Assembly: GCA_028690035.1 (NCBI GenBank)
Contig: JAQVCA010000005.1
Coordinates: forward strand, 1 to 64,000
Length of the DNA: 64,000 bases
From: Comamonas sp.
GTDB taxonomy: Bacteria; Pseudomonadota; Gammaproteobacteria; Burkholderiales; Burkholderiaceae_C
Direction: 5' to 3'
A model generated the notes under the pieces. The model made no database searches. It saw nothing but the letters and a program-made list of their open reading frames with translations, and was not told where the DNA came from. Shown here piece after piece: positions 1 through 9,183 of this stretch. Numbering within the stretch: position 1 is the stretch's first letter; each line of letters begins with the position of its first letter. A program made the position numbers and the translations under genes.

Positions 1-39
1 AGAAAGGGCGATGGTGAGCCCGGGGCCAAGACGCTATGG

Positions 40-924
40 CTAGGCTTGCAGGAGGTAGCCATCTTTGTCGAGGGTGCCCGCTACGCCAGGGAGTTTGGCG
101 AGGCGGGGACTTGTGTGTAATGGGATGAGGTATAGGATGTAACGATCCTCAGTAGGAAAATACCCCTCTGTCACCGTCAGCTTCTCTGTGTTATCCCACA
201 CACAATCGCTCAAGATGCCGAGAAAATCCTTTGTAATGCCGAGTGGACGCCAATAACGCGAGGCGGCATCAACATTGTCGATGTCGTACTTTTCCTTCTC
301 GCCACCTCGCGCGTAGTCCGGCCGCTGTAAATCAATCCTCAACACAGGCTCGGAAACGTCTGCAGTTCCAGGTTTTGTGATGCCAAGTCTATCGATTTTC
401 AGCTTTTGTCGAATGAATGTGTGAGCTCTGCTATCTGAGGGTTGCACCAGCAATACCGCCAATAGCAGTGCCTTGTACTCTTGACCGATACCGAGGAAAC
501 GACGGGAGTCCTCAAGATTGGCTCCTTTGATGCGTCCACGAAATTTCTCTTCGTAGTCGGCAATCAAGTCGGTAACAGTAGTGTTGTGGCCAGAGTAATA
601 GATCAAGACGTTGTCGGGGAATGGTGTTTGCCCCAGCGTTTTGCGATCTTCGTCCTTGTTGATTCGCAGTTTTCCCGCCTTCCATTCGATTTCAGTCTCT
701 TGCTCTTCGATTTCGTAACTCACGAGGTAATCGAAGGAGATTTCATTCGCAGGGCGGCCAAATTGATCTAGATGCCGGAATACCTCAATCAGCGCCTCGA
801 ATAGATTCGACTTGCCGCTGCCATTCTTTCCTACGAACACATCGATAAAGCTCGTGCCATCAAAACTCAACGTAAAATTCTTTAGATTCTTGTAGTTGCT
901 GACAAAGAGTGATTTCAGGCGCAT
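40..924 (-). CDS. AAA-family ATPase, C-terminally truncated or frameshifted
   Basis: The product (294 residues) opens like SMC/RecF-type AAA ATPases (MRLKSLFVSNYKN) and has a clear Walker A, GKNGSGKS, at residues 32-39. Such ATPases normally run past 400 residues and carry a signature motif and an acidic Walker B near the C-terminus. I see neither before the TAG stop at 40-42. The gene is probably truncated or shifted, with the rest beyond the window edge. It starts 10 bp after the hsdS stop on the same strand, so it is likely the last gene of the type I operon. ATPases of the RloA kind are known passengers of type I restriction loci. Its substrate cannot be read from the sequence. Confidence 0.6.
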   Translation of the reverse strand: MRLKSLFVSNYKNLKNFTLSFDGTSFIDVFVGKNGSGKSNLFEALIEVFRHLDQFGRPANEISFDYLVSYEIEEQETEIEWKAGKLRINKDEDRKTLGQTPFPDNVLIYYSGHNTTVTDLIADYEEKFRGRIKGANLEDSRRFLGIGQEYKALLLAVLLVQPSDSRAHTFIRQKLKIDRLGITKPGTADVSEPVLRIDLQRPDYARGGEKEKYDIDNVDAASRYWRPLGITKDFLGILSDCVWDNTEKLTVTEGYFPTEDRYILYLIPLHTSPRLAKLPGVAGTLDKDGYLLQA

Positions 925-934
925 GACTGTTTTC

Positions 935-2632
935 TCACATCTTCACCATCAGGGAGCTCAACAACGCTGCCTGCTGGTTGGCGGCGGCGTCAATCTTCTC
1001 TTCCAATGCATTGCACATATTCATCAGCCGATTGATCTTCACCACAATTCGGTGCTGTTCTTGAATCGGCGGGATTGGTATTGGGAGGCTCTTTAGAGTC
1101 TTTTGGTTAATTTTCGGCATCGTCCCCGACGTTCCGGATGCTCGCTCCCTGAGAAAGTTTCTTGCTGGCTCCGAACTCATCGCAAAGTACAGGTAATCAG
1201 TGTCAAGCTCCGAGGACACACGGAGCTTCATCATCAAATCTGGATAGATGTAACAGTTGGGCTCACCCCGATAAACAGCAGGTACGCCAACGTACTCCAG
1301 CGTATTCCCTCGTTGGACCAGAATGTCGCCGTCACGCAGCCAAAGGTCGGAGTCAGACGAAATTTCGTCCGCGATAAATTTCGCGTGTTCGCCTTTGAAC
1401 ACACCCGAAGTTGTCGCACTGAGCGTCAGTGAACGCACTGGAGTCTCATAGTCAACTGCCCTCGGCGAGAATCCATTGGTTGGCCCAGAGACAAGAAGGT
1501 CGCCGAGGCAGTGCCACTCCCAGTGTCCAGGGATCTCGTAGCCTAATGGCTTGGCATCGCAAATCGGATTGGGTGACTCTTGAATCTTGAGGCGACGCCG
1601 TTCTGACGCTACCTTAGCTAAGGTCTCAGTCGCTGAACCGTCCTCATCGGTCTGATCGCTTAACTTGCCCCGCACGGCAAGCTGCAGGATGGTCTTACGT
1701 AGTTCTGTGACATTTTCTTTGACTGAATATAGATCGCCGAAGTGCTGGGTGATAAAGGCCCAAGCATCGTCGGCGCTGCGGTCGCCAGTAGTGTCGAGCA
1801 GCTGCGAGAGCGCAGCAGCGTGTGTGGTCAAGCGCTTTTTTTCGCGCTCAATTCGCAGATTTTCCAGCACATCACATTGCGCTATTAGTTGATCAACTTT
1901 GGCGACGATGCGGTGTTGCTCTTCAAGTGGTGGGAGTGGGATTGGTATCTCGACAAACTTGGCAATGGAGACGCCACCAATGATTCCGGTCATCGCGGCT
2001 GTAAATAAAGCGCGGAAGGCTGGGGACAGATAAACGTAGAGGATGAATCGAGACGGAATATGCCCATACAATTCATTTGCAAACAGTTTGTTGCCGAAAC
2101 AGATGTCGCGATCTGTCAGTCCACACTTCTTCCCCGCGCTGCCACCTTCAGCACAAATCAGCACAGCGCCTTGATGTGCGATCCTGAATTTTTCTTCATC
2201 CGGGGGAATGCAAATGCCGTTGTCGTAGTCCAGCGGTTCGAAACCGTAGCCGACATCCTTGGTTGCTATGTAGGGCAACCCCTCGACACCGGCATATTTC
2301 GATTCTTTTTCGGATGCATTGATGCTGTTGCCATTGAAAATATTGCCCATCGCACCGAGTCGAACCCACTGCCACCCGTGGGGCAAAGAGTAGGGTTCAT
2401 CACTGGCGGTGATCTCCGGCAAGGTTTTGGGCGTTTTGATCTTGCGTTCTTTAACCAGCCGCTTCTTTTCGGCTTCAATCGTCCTGATCAGTTCGCTGGC
2501 CGGTGAGTCATTTGGATCTTGCGGCACCAGTTTTCCCTGCATCGCAAGCTTCAAAATCAGCTCGCGCAACTTCGGGATGCCATCGGGCGTGGCAAAGGCC
2601 GTATCGAAGTGTTGCTCCAACAGTTCCATCAC
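935..2632 (-). CDS. hsdS: Type I restriction-modification specificity subunit HsdS
   Basis: HsdS gives the HsdR2M2S complex its bipartite DNA target. The protein (565 residues) shows two target-recognition halves. Each ends in the conserved spacer phrase with PLPPLEEQHRIV (first half, about residues 230-245) or PIPPIQEQHRIV (second half, about 520-535), followed by a helical region. It begins with a GTG overlapping the hsdM stop (GTGATG at 2632-2627), so either the GTG or the ATG three bases on could be used, and coupling to hsdM is likely. Length and two-domain layout are normal for a complete HsdS. The recognition sequence cannot be predicted. Confidence 0.93.
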   Translation of the reverse strand: MMELLEQHFDTAFATPDGIPKLRELILKLAMQGKLVPQDPNDSPASELIRTIEAEKKRLVKERKIKTPKTLPEITASDEPYSLPHGWQWVRLGAMGNIFNGNSINASEKESKYAGVEGLPYIATKDVGYGFEPLDYDNGICIPPDEEKFRIAHQGAVLICAEGGSAGKKCGLTDRDICFGNKLFANELYGHIPSRFILYVYLSPAFRALFTAAMTGIIGGVSIAKFVEIPIPLPPLEEQHRIVAKVDQLIAQCDVLENLRIEREKKRLTTHAAALSQLLDTTGDRSADDAWAFITQHFGDLYSVKENVTELRKTILQLAVRGKLSDQTDEDGSATETLAKVASERRRLKIQESPNPICDAKPLGYEIPGHWEWHCLGDLLVSGPTNGFSPRAVDYETPVRSLTLSATTSGVFKGEHAKFIADEISSDSDLWLRDGDILVQRGNTLEYVGVPAVYRGEPNCYIYPDLMMKLRVSSELDTDYLYFAMSSEPARNFLRERASGTSGTMPKINQKTLKSLPIPIPPIQEQHRIVVKINRLMNMCNALEEKIDAAANQQAALLSSLMVKM

Positions 2633-4092
2633 TGCCCCCCGAGTGCGAGCATCAGCTCAGCCTTGAGTGCATTCTGTGCCTCGGTAAGTTGGCGGCTGAT
2701 TTCCTGATACTCCGCCATCAACTCAGCTGGATCACGGTGGTTCACCTCCACCGCGTGGGGGTTCTTGCAGTCCAGGTTGTAGTTGCGTGCCGCAATGTCT
2801 GCAGCCGACACTTTCCAGGCGTTCTCTGTTGTCTTCCGTCCTTTGCGTGAGGGGCCACCCCACCAGGCCTTTTCGAGGTCGAATTCCTTGATCTCCAGTG
2901 GCTTGGAGCGTGAATAGCTCTTGTAGCCATCCGGGTACGGGTGTTCAAAGAACCAGACATCTTTCGTCGGCTCGCCCTTTTCGAAGAACAGCACATTGGT
3001 GGCGATGCTGGTGTAGGGCGCAAAAACACCTTTGGGCAGGCGCACGATGGTGTGCAGGTTGAACTCTTCGAGCAGTTCGCGTTTGAGCGTGGTCTTGGCG
3101 CCTTCACCGAACAGGAAGCCATCGGGCAGCACGACGGCGGCGCGGCCCGTGTCGTGCTTGAGCAGATGCATGATCAGCGCCATGAACAGATCGGCGGTTT
3201 CGCGGGTCTGGTACTTGCGCGGAAAGTTGTTCTCAATGCCGTCTTCTTCCATGCCACCAAAGGGCGGATTGGTGAGGATGATGTCCACCCGGTCCTTCGG
3301 GCCGTAGTCCTTGAGTGGGCGACTCAGGGTGTTGTCGTGCCTGATATTGCTGGGAACATCGATGCCATGCAGCATCAGGTTAGTCATAGCCAGCATGTGG
3401 GGCAGCGGCTTTTTCTCGACGCCATGGATGCTGTCTTGCAGCGTGATGCGGTCTGCCGCTGTTTTGACTTGTGCTTTCAGGTGTTCGATGGTGCAGGTCA
3501 AGAAACCGCCCGTGCCGCAGGCCGGGTCCAACACGCTCTCGCCCAACTGCGGGTCAAGAACATCCACCATGAACTGGGTGACGGCACGCGGCGTGTAGTA
3601 CTCGCCAGCATTGCCCGCCGATTGAAGATCAGCCAGGATTTTTTCGTAGATGTCGTTGAACAGATGCCTGTCTGTGGAGGAGTTGAAATCAACATCATCT
3701 TCAATGGTGTTGATAACCTGCCGCAGCAGGGTGCCAGATTTCATGTAGTTGTAGGCATCCTCGAACACCGAACCCACGACTTTGCCGTGCGGCGTTACGC
3801 CAGCGGAGGTGGCCAGCTTTTTCAACGAGGGGAAGAGTTCGTTGTTGACGAAGTCAATCAGCTCTTCGCCGGTGATGCCCTCGGCATCTTTGGCCCAATT
3901 GCTCCAGCGGAATCGACTTTGCAGCGGCGACTTGTAGCCGGGAATAGTGAGCTGCCATTCCTGCTCTTTGTCGTCGAAGATTTTGAGGAACAGCAGCCAG
4001 ACAATTTGGCTGATGCGCTGGGCGTCGCCATCCACGCCGACGTCCTTGCGCATGATGTCTTGGATGGTTTTGATCAGGGTACCGATAGACAT
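2629..4092 (-). CDS. hsdM: Type I restriction-modification DNA methyltransferase HsdM
   Basis: This is the adenine N6-methyltransferase subunit of the type I enzyme. It has the helical N-terminal HsdM domain (about residues 1-140), the S-adenosylmethionine motif DPACGTGGF at 189-197 and the catalytic NPPF at 275-278. The length of 487 residues is normal for a complete enzyme. The stop overlaps the hsdS start, and hsdR ends 23 bp upstream. Because M and S are needed for protection and R for cleavage, an R-first operon order implies control after transcription or an internal promoter; I see no obvious internal promoter. Confidence 0.96.
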   Translation of the reverse strand: MSIGTLIKTIQDIMRKDVGVDGDAQRISQIVWLLFLKIFDDKEQEWQLTIPGYKSPLQSRFRWSNWAKDAEGITGEELIDFVNNELFPSLKKLATSAGVTPHGKVVGSVFEDAYNYMKSGTLLRQVINTIEDDVDFNSSTDRHLFNDIYEKILADLQSAGNAGEYYTPRAVTQFMVDVLDPQLGESVLDPACGTGGFLTCTIEHLKAQVKTAADRITLQDSIHGVEKKPLPHMLAMTNLMLHGIDVPSNIRHDNTLSRPLKDYGPKDRVDIILTNPPFGGMEEDGIENNFPRKYQTRETADLFMALIMHLLKHDTGRAAVVLPDGFLFGEGAKTTLKRELLEEFNLHTIVRLPKGVFAPYTSIATNVLFFEKGEPTKDVWFFEHPYPDGYKSYSRSKPLEIKEFDLEKAWWGGPSRKGRKTTENAWKVSAADIAARNYNLDCKNPHAVEVNHRDPAELMAEYQEISRQLTEAQNALKAELMLALGGQ

Positions 4093-4115
4093 GATTGTGT
4101 ATTCCGTGTTTTTTG

Positions 4116-6512
4116 TTATGCGCGCAGCTGCTGTGAGCCATAGAGTGCTTGTTCGAGTTCGTGCACCGCATGCTGGTATTTATCCAGCCCGCCAAAGGCG
4201 CGGATAATTTCCATGGGGGTGCCGAAACTGGTGAAGGGCGCGATCGTAAGGATCTGGGTTTCCTCAATGGGGCCAACGCCTTCATCTGCGTATTTGTCGA
4301 GCAGGGCTTTCAGCACGCGCTGTGCTTGTTCGCCATAGCGGGTGAAGTAATCGCGTTTTTTGACCTGCTCGACGCGCTCTTTGCGGGTGAGCGGCGGCTG
4401 GTCCCAGGCTACGTGGCAGACCAGATCGAAAGGGTCGAACTCCTTGCCGGATTGACGGCCAATTTCTTCGGCAAGCGCATCAAAGAACACACCCTCGTTG
4501 GCCAATTCGTCAATGATGGCCTGCTTTTTCTCAGCATCGTTCCAGCGACGCAAGAAATCGTCGAGTGAGCTGAACTCTTTGGCGAGCGCCTTGCGTGTGT
4601 AGTCTTTGAGAGATTCGGTGATCAAGCGGCCAGCGGCATCGAAATACTGCACCCGCTCGGACGCCACTTTGACTTCTACATTGGCGACAACGTAGCGGCG
4701 GATGCTACTGCCTTCCTCGCCGGGCCGAGGTTCAGCTACTCCCGACCACGGCGATTCTTCTGTCGGCGCATAGGTGAAACCATCTTGGGCCGGTAAACCC
4801 TCGCCCTCATCCGGCGGTACGGGCGAGTCAATGCCCTTGGGCTCATAGATTTGTACCGGGTCGCCATCGAAATCAGGATCGGCAAACAGCTCCGTGGCCT
4901 TCTTGAAATCAATGATGGTGAAGTAGTACTTGTCGTAATCCTCATTGATGCGCGTGCCGCGCCCGATGATCTGCTTGAACTCGGTCATGGACTGGATACG
5001 CTGATCCAGAACGATGAGTTTGCAGGTCTGCGCATCCACTCCAGTTGTCATTAGCTTTGAGGTGGTGGCAATAACGGGGTACTTGGACTCAGGGAAGATG
5101 AAATTGTCGAGCTCGGCTTTGCCCTCTTCGTTGTCGCCGGTAATGCGCATCACGTACTTGCTGTTCTGTGCCACGAGATCGGCGTTCTCGTTGACCAAGG
5201 CTTGGCGCATACGCTCGGCGTGATCGATGTTGTCGCAGAAAACGATAGTTTTATCGAAACGATTTGTTTGCTTCAGGAAGTCGCTGATCTTTTTGGCAAC
5301 CAGTTCCGTGCGCTTTTCCAGAACGAGGTTTTTGTCAAAATCCCGCTGGTTGTAAATCCTATCCTCGATCTGATTGCCGTATTTATCGACCATGCCTTTA
5401 TCAGGGCGCCAGCCGGTGAGGTCTCTATCTAGGTCAATGCGTACGACCTTGTAGGGTGCCAGAAAGCCGTCGTCGATACCCTGCCGCAGGGAGTAGGTGT
5501 AAATCGGTTCGCCGAAGTAATCGATGTTGGATACTTCTTTGGTTTCCTTCGGGGTAGCTGTCAGTCCGATCTGTGTGGCCGACGAGAAGTACTCCAGAAT
5601 CTCCCTCCAGGCCGAGTCGGCTGCTGCACTGCCTCGATGACACTCGTCGATGACGATCAGGTCGAAGAAGTCACGACTGAACTGCTTGTAGATATTGCGT
5701 TCTTCTTCTGTACCCGTGACAGCCTGATACAGCGACAGATAAATCTCATACGACTTGTTGGCCTGCCGCTTCTGGATTTTGGTCATTGCCGAACCGAAGG
5801 GCTTGAAATCGTTGGTCATGGTCTGATCAACCAGGATATTGCGGTCGGCCAGGAACAAGATGCGTTTTTTGGCTTTGGATTTCCACAAGCGCCAAATGAT
5901 TTGGAAGGCGGTGTAGGTTTTTCCGGTACCGGTGGCCATGACCAGCAGCAGGCGGTTCTGGCCGCGAGCGATGGCTTCAATGGTCTTGTTGATGGCCAGT
6001 AACTGGTAGTAGCGCGGGGTTTTGTTGCTGCCGTCGCTGTAATAGTCCTGCGAAACCAGTTCGCTTTGTGTTGAGTTTAGGCCAAGGTGTTCTGCCCACC
6101 ATTGCCAAAGCACATCCGGCTCCGGCAATTCGTGCAGAGCCAACTCGCGCTCGATGACGCCGTCTTTGGCAATTTTGTTGTGAAATAGGAAACCGTCACC
6201 ATTGCTGCTGAAAACGAAGGGCACTTGCAGCATTTCTGCATATCCCAGCCCCTGTTGCATGCCATCGCCCAACGAGTGTTTGTTGTCCTTTGCCTCGATG
6301 ACTGCGATAGGCATGTTGGGCTTGTGGAACAAGACGTAGTCGGCGCGTTTGTTTTGAGCGCGAGTGTGCAGCTTGCCTCGGACGATGATGCGCCCCTTGG
6401 TGAGCGGAAACTCTTCACGTACCTGAGTAGCTATATCCCAGCCCGCCTGCTCAAGTGCGGGGGTAATGAACTTGGTGCAGATGTCGCGCTCTGACAGCTC
6501 TTTCTTGTTCAT
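4116..6512 (-). CDS. hsdR: Type I restriction endonuclease subunit HsdR (EcoEI type)
   Basis: HsdR is the ATP-driven translocase and nuclease of the type I complex. The N-terminal PD-(D/E)XK site is visible as D58, E73 and K75 (ADYVLF then VIEAKD). The motor has Walker A ATGTGKT at 193-199, DECH at 289-292 and GLTATP shortly after, then helicase motif VI ([12 protein letters not shown]). A C-terminal EcoEI-type domain follows to residue 798. All key residues are present, so the enzyme looks functional. The start codon overlaps the stop of the small RHH gene upstream (ATGA at 6512-6509), which indicates translational coupling. Confidence 0.95.
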   Translation of the reverse strand: MNKKELSERDICTKFITPALEQAGWDIATQVREEFPLTKGRIIVRGKLHTRAQNKRADYVLFHKPNMPIAVIEAKDNKHSLGDGMQQGLGYAEMLQVPFVFSSNGDGFLFHNKIAKDGVIERELALHELPEPDVLWQWWAEHLGLNSTQSELVSQDYYSDGSNKTPRYYQLLAINKTIEAIARGQNRLLLVMATGTGKTYTAFQIIWRLWKSKAKKRILFLADRNILVDQTMTNDFKPFGSAMTKIQKRQANKSYEIYLSLYQAVTGTEEERNIYKQFSRDFFDLIVIDECHRGSAAADSAWREILEYFSSATQIGLTATPKETKEVSNIDYFGEPIYTYSLRQGIDDGFLAPYKVVRIDLDRDLTGWRPDKGMVDKYGNQIEDRIYNQRDFDKNLVLEKRTELVAKKISDFLKQTNRFDKTIVFCDNIDHAERMRQALVNENADLVAQNSKYVMRITGDNEEGKAELDNFIFPESKYPVIATTSKLMTTGVDAQTCKLIVLDQRIQSMTEFKQIIGRGTRINEDYDKYYFTIIDFKKATELFADPDFDGDPVQIYEPKGIDSPVPPDEGEGLPAQDGFTYAPTEESPWSGVAEPRPGEEGSSIRRYVVANVEVKVASERVQYFDAAGRLITESLKDYTRKALAKEFSSLDDFLRRWNDAEKKQAIIDELANEGVFFDALAEEIGRQSGKEFDPFDLVCHVAWDQPPLTRKERVEQVKKRDYFTRYGEQAQRVLKALLDKYADEGVGPIEETQILTIAPFTSFGTPMEIIRAFGGLDKYQHAVHELEQALYGSQQLRA

Positions 6513-6700
6513 ACGCCATTCCCTCCCGGCTTGTGCTCAGAGGAACTGGCCCTCAATTCGTGAACTCGCGCGTACTCCAACACCAAGATTTCGATCATCG
6601 ACGCCACTGAACGGCGCTCGCGATCAGCCGCCAACCGCAAAAGCTGCTTGATCTCGGCGGAGGTGCGGATGGAAAGGGTTTCGTCCTTCAGGCGTGACAT
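6509..6700 (-). CDS. Small ribbon-helix-helix protein leading the hsd operon
   Basis: The 63-residue product resembles Arc/CopG-type ribbon-helix-helix DNA-binding proteins: a short strand ([20 protein letters not shown]), then helices around [20 protein letters not shown]. It is the first gene of the type I operon and overlaps hsdR by four bases. It could be an autoregulator, since a 7-bp inverted repeat lies 39 bp upstream at 6739-6765, or an antitoxin-like protein that has lost its toxin. I see no toxin next to it. The RHH call is moderate; the regulatory role is inference. Confidence 0.7.
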   Translation of the reverse strand: MSRLKDETLSIRTSAEIKQLLRLAADRERRSVASMIEILVLEYARVHELRASSSEHKPGGNGV

Positions 6701-7085
6701 GGCAGTGTCTCGACAATTGCGTCACGCAAATGTACTGCCTTTGCAATAACTTGTGCAATGCAAAGTTCACCACTCGCACCATCGTTGCGGACGCTCGCCG
6801 ATCACAGCTCGGCGTTCAATGCAAATGTGGCAATGAACGATGACCGTCCTCGGACGGCGGTGGCTGGAAGCGCGCCTGGGGGAATGAGTCAAAGGCGATT
6901 TTGTAAGGAAAACCTACCGGATGCTTGCTGCAGTTTGACTTCCCGCCGCAGCCAAACGCCTGGAGGTTGGTTCGACGAAATCGTGCGCATGGTGCTCCTC
7001 TTCTGCTCGCAGGGCATCCAAGCGAGCGGACGCGAGGGAGGTAAAAACACTGTGCAGCCCTGTTCAAAAACCACGCGCGGGCGTA
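6701..7085. other. Noncoding gap upstream of hsd operon
   Basis: No convincing gene is seen here. The part next to the RHH gene should hold the hsd promoter and the inverted repeat noted separately. The rest, up to the end of the XRE gene, contains no start codon with a good ribosome-binding site followed by a conserved-looking frame. Confidence 0.5.
6739..6765. promoter_or_regulatory. Inverted repeat, possible operator of the hsd operon
   Basis: CTTTGCA at 6739-6745 is repeated as TGCAAAG at 6759-6765, with 13 bases between. It lies 39 bp upstream of the RHH start, where a promoter is expected. Binding by the RHH protein is inferred from position only. Confidence 0.4.
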
Positions 7086-7370
7086 TCACTGACGGGGAAT
7101 GGCCGGGGGCAGAATTTTGCCAGGCAACAAGGGGGCACAACTGTCGAGCTCCCGCACAAAGTCCGCCAACTCGCAACCCAGCGCTTTGAGCCAGATGCGG
7201 AGCTCGATCACATCCAGCCTGCGCACCCCCGTTTCGCACTTGCTCACGTCCGCTTGCGTCCAAGTCAAGCGGCGCGCCAGCTCCACCTGGCTGACTTGGG
7301 CATCTGTGCGTTTGGCGCGCAGCAGCGCAAGCATCTGCTGGTATTCGCGGGTGTAGAGGGTCTTGTACAT
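7086..7370 (-). CDS. XRE-family helix-turn-helix regulator
   Basis: The product (94 residues) has a Cro/CI-type helix-turn-helix at about residues 26-58 (VSQVELARRL, then QADVSKCETG), the typical spacing of this family. A short C-terminal tail includes LKALGCELADF, often seen in small XRE proteins. It is transcribed away from the unknown gene at 7494, and a perfect 7-bp palindrome lies in the divergent region (7409-7425). It is probably an autoregulator controlling both directions. Its targets are unknown. Confidence 0.85.
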   Translation of the reverse strand: MYKTLYTREYQQMLALLRAKRTDAQVSQVELARRLTWTQADVSKCETGVRRLDVIELRIWLKALGCELADFVRELDSCAPLLPGKILPPAIPRQ

Positions 7371-7408
7371 GGGCAGCTCGGCCCATGAGGTTGCATGCGA
7401 TCATTGAA

Positions 7409-7425
7409 TATGCGAATATCGCATA
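7409..7425. promoter_or_regulatory. Palindromic operator between XRE gene and 7494 gene
   Basis: TATGCGA and TCGCATA form a perfect 7-bp inverted repeat with a 3-base centre. It lies 38 bp upstream of the XRE start and 68 bp upstream of the divergent gene, and its size suits an XRE dimer. Binding is inferred. Confidence 0.55.
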
Positions 7426-7493
7426 ATTAAGCGCCCTGCCGCTTTTGAAAATCGGTGGGAAAAGCATCAAAACCAGAACCTGCAAGGATGCCC

Positions 7494-7946
7494 ATGTTTC
7501 AAGTAGAGCAACGTTTTGAACGTTCGATGATTAATTTTGGAGAGAAAGAGCGACCGATTCGGCATTATCCCGTTGCCGAAGTAGTTGCTGGTCATCTTGT
7601 TTTACACATCATAGGCATTCAGTTGATCAAAGCGCCTGATGGTCACGTTTACAAACGGCGAACGCATCTTATGGTGACAAAGGCCGGGATTGCTGCGGAA
7701 ATCCTGGAGCAGAACTCGTTTGAAGAGGTGGTCGTTTTTATGGTTATGCCACCACTGAGCCCGACTTCACCTGCACCAGAAATAAAGAGATGCACGGTTA
7801 TTTTTGAATTTCAGGATAAAGAGCAGCCTGACTCAAAAGGATGGGGATGGGGGTGCGAATGTGATGGTGAAACATTTGTCGATCCAACGGATGATATTGA
7901 CCTGATCAATATCACCGGCAAGAAAATATTGTGGAAATCAGAATAA
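7494..7946 (+). CDS. Unknown protein, first of a two-gene unit
   Basis: I do not recognise this 150-residue protein. It has no membrane segment or signal peptide and contains many beta-prone stretches (VVAGHLVLHIIGIQLI, KRCTVIFEFQ) with a Gly/Trp-rich turn (KGWGWGCE) near the C-terminus. The ATG at 7494 is preceded by AAGGA at a suitable distance. A GTG at 7455 would add 13 residues but has no better ribosome-binding site. It is divergent from the XRE regulator and 24 bp before the next gene, so the two probably form one operon under that regulator. Confidence 0.6.
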   Translation: MFQVEQRFERSMINFGEKERPIRHYPVAEVVAGHLVLHIIGIQLIKAPDGHVYKRRTHLMVTKAGIAAEILEQNSFEEVVVFMVMPPLSPTSPAPEIKRCTVIFEFQDKEQPDSKGWGWGCECDGETFVDPTDDIDLINITGKKILWKSE

Positions 7947-7970
7947 GCAAACACCGGGAGTTTAATTAGC

Positions 7971-8537
7971 ATGTCCAGATTTGACAATTCATACCTTGCA
8001 GAATCCGTTGGCTACAACAATGGTCATGCCCGTGGACTGGAGGCTGGTATCGACATGGGCCTGGAGAACGGGTACACCCGTGGGTGGAATGAGGCTACCG
8101 TGCTCGGCAATCAGGCTGTGGCTGAGCGTGACGCCACTATCGACAAGTTGTACTCGGCCAATGAACGGCTTGCCGCTGAAAACGCTCAGTTGCGACAACA
8201 CATCCAGTTGCAGCAGGAGCAGGCGCATGCGCTGCGCGCTGACTACGAAGGCATGCGAATGGCCTTCCTCGGGGCCGTTTCCATCGCCTTCCCCGCCATG
8301 AAGGCGGTGGCAAAGCTCCCCCTGCAAGAGCGCAATGACGTGTTCTACCAGTACGGGCGGCAGGCCTTTGAATTGCAATCGAAGGAATATGTTGCTGCAA
8401 ATCGCTTCCCGCACGATCAGCCGCTCGTGCGGAAGTACCTGCCCATCGCGCATCAGGTTTTCAGCCAAACCTATGCGCAAATGCAGAAGCAAAAAACCGG
8501 CCCTGTAGACAAAACAAAAGATAATAGTAAGAGCTGA
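7971..8537 (+). CDS. Unknown coiled-coil protein
   Basis: I do not recognise this 188-residue protein. Residues 10-40 are rich in Gly with a loose repeat (GYNNGHARGLEAGIDMGLENGY broken up by acidic residues). Residues about 50-90 form a probable coiled coil (DKLYSANERLAAENAQLRQH), followed by a helical domain. A GGGAG element precedes the ATG. It follows the 150-residue gene by 24 bp and likely shares its transcript. Nothing here supports a specific function; mobile-DNA accessory status is inferred from context. Confidence 0.6.
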   Translation: MSRFDNSYLAESVGYNNGHARGLEAGIDMGLENGYTRGWNEATVLGNQAVAERDATIDKLYSANERLAAENAQLRQHIQLQQEQAHALRADYEGMRMAFLGAVSIAFPAMKAVAKLPLQERNDVFYQYGRQAFELQSKEYVAANRFPHDQPLVRKYLPIAHQVFSQTYAQMQKQKTGPVDKTKDNSKS

Positions 8538-8610
8538 AGAACCACCAATTTATGCCCCAAATGGCATAAGGAGGGTAATTCAGATGATATGTACTGTATA
8601 GGTGTCGTAT

Positions 8611-8698
8611 TGGCTCCATGATGGCTCCATGATGGCTCCATGATGGCTCCATGATGGCTCCGTGATGGCTCCGTGATGGCTCCGTGATGGCTCCGTGA
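8611..8698. repeat. 11-bp tandem repeat, 8 units in two variants
   Basis: Eight head-to-tail 11-bp units: four TGGCTCCATGA followed by four TGGCTCCGTGA, then a partial TGG. The unit length is close to one helical turn, so each copy faces the same side of the DNA. There are no spacers, so it is not a CRISPR array. Iteron-like protein binding is possible, but no replication initiator is adjacent. Confidence 0.95.
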
Positions 8699-8834
8699 TG
8701 GCGCTATTCACGGGATGCTGCATTACTTTCCTTCGTAACGCATTCGCGAGCTTATGCGACACCTTCTCAGCACATATACGACCCATGATGGCAAATAGAG
8801 GTTGCCTTATCTGTTCGCCTCAAAATATTTCTTC

Positions 8835-9059
8835 TGGTCACAAAGCGGGAGTGCAGCATTACTCCCCGAAATTTTGCCGCCGCGCATCGAATGGACTCTT
8901 GCCGAATGCATAGTTGCTGCGATACGTACACATTTTTGCTGATTTTTGGCACAAATTGACCTTATTGACAGCATTTTCAGGATTTTTCTTGCTGCGATAC
9001 ATACCACTTTTGGCGGCGATACGTACACATTTTTGGGGAGTAATGCTGCACTGTGACCA
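8835..9059. repeat. 225-bp element with terminal inverted repeats and internal direct repeats
   Basis: The left arm is TGGTCACA (8835-8842) then an 18-bp block at 8850-8867. The right arm is the exact complement of that block (9035-9052) overlapping TGTGACCA (9052-9059). Inside, a 20-bp block starting GCGATACGTACACA occurs at 8919-8938 and 9016-9035, with a degraded copy near 8994. It has no coding capacity, so it could be a MITE-like non-autonomous element or a regulatory array. I found no clear target-site duplication. Confidence 0.75.
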
Positions 9060-9183
9060 AGAAAACACCCTCTGCGAACGATGCGGTTCGAACTTGCCAT
9101 CGAAACAAGCACTCCTGCAACCATACTTTGTCGCCATAATCATGATGCTTGACAACAAACTTTATGCTTTATGAATCCAGTCA

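Larger units (their letters stand above)
8538..9183. other. Repeat-rich AT-rich noncoding stretch
   Basis: No real gene is seen. It holds an 11-bp tandem array (8611-8698) and a 225-bp structure bounded by inverted repeats (8835-9059), both listed separately. The short frames here are broken by the repeats and lack ribosome-binding sites. Confidence 0.6.

Noticed and set aside
2941-4143. A 400-residue frame antisense to hsdM
   Set aside because: It only mirrors the HsdM codons; the minus strand carries DPACGTGGF and NPPF.
8611-8698. CRISPR array
   Set aside because: The units are 11 bp and contiguous with no spacers, and no cas genes are in the window.
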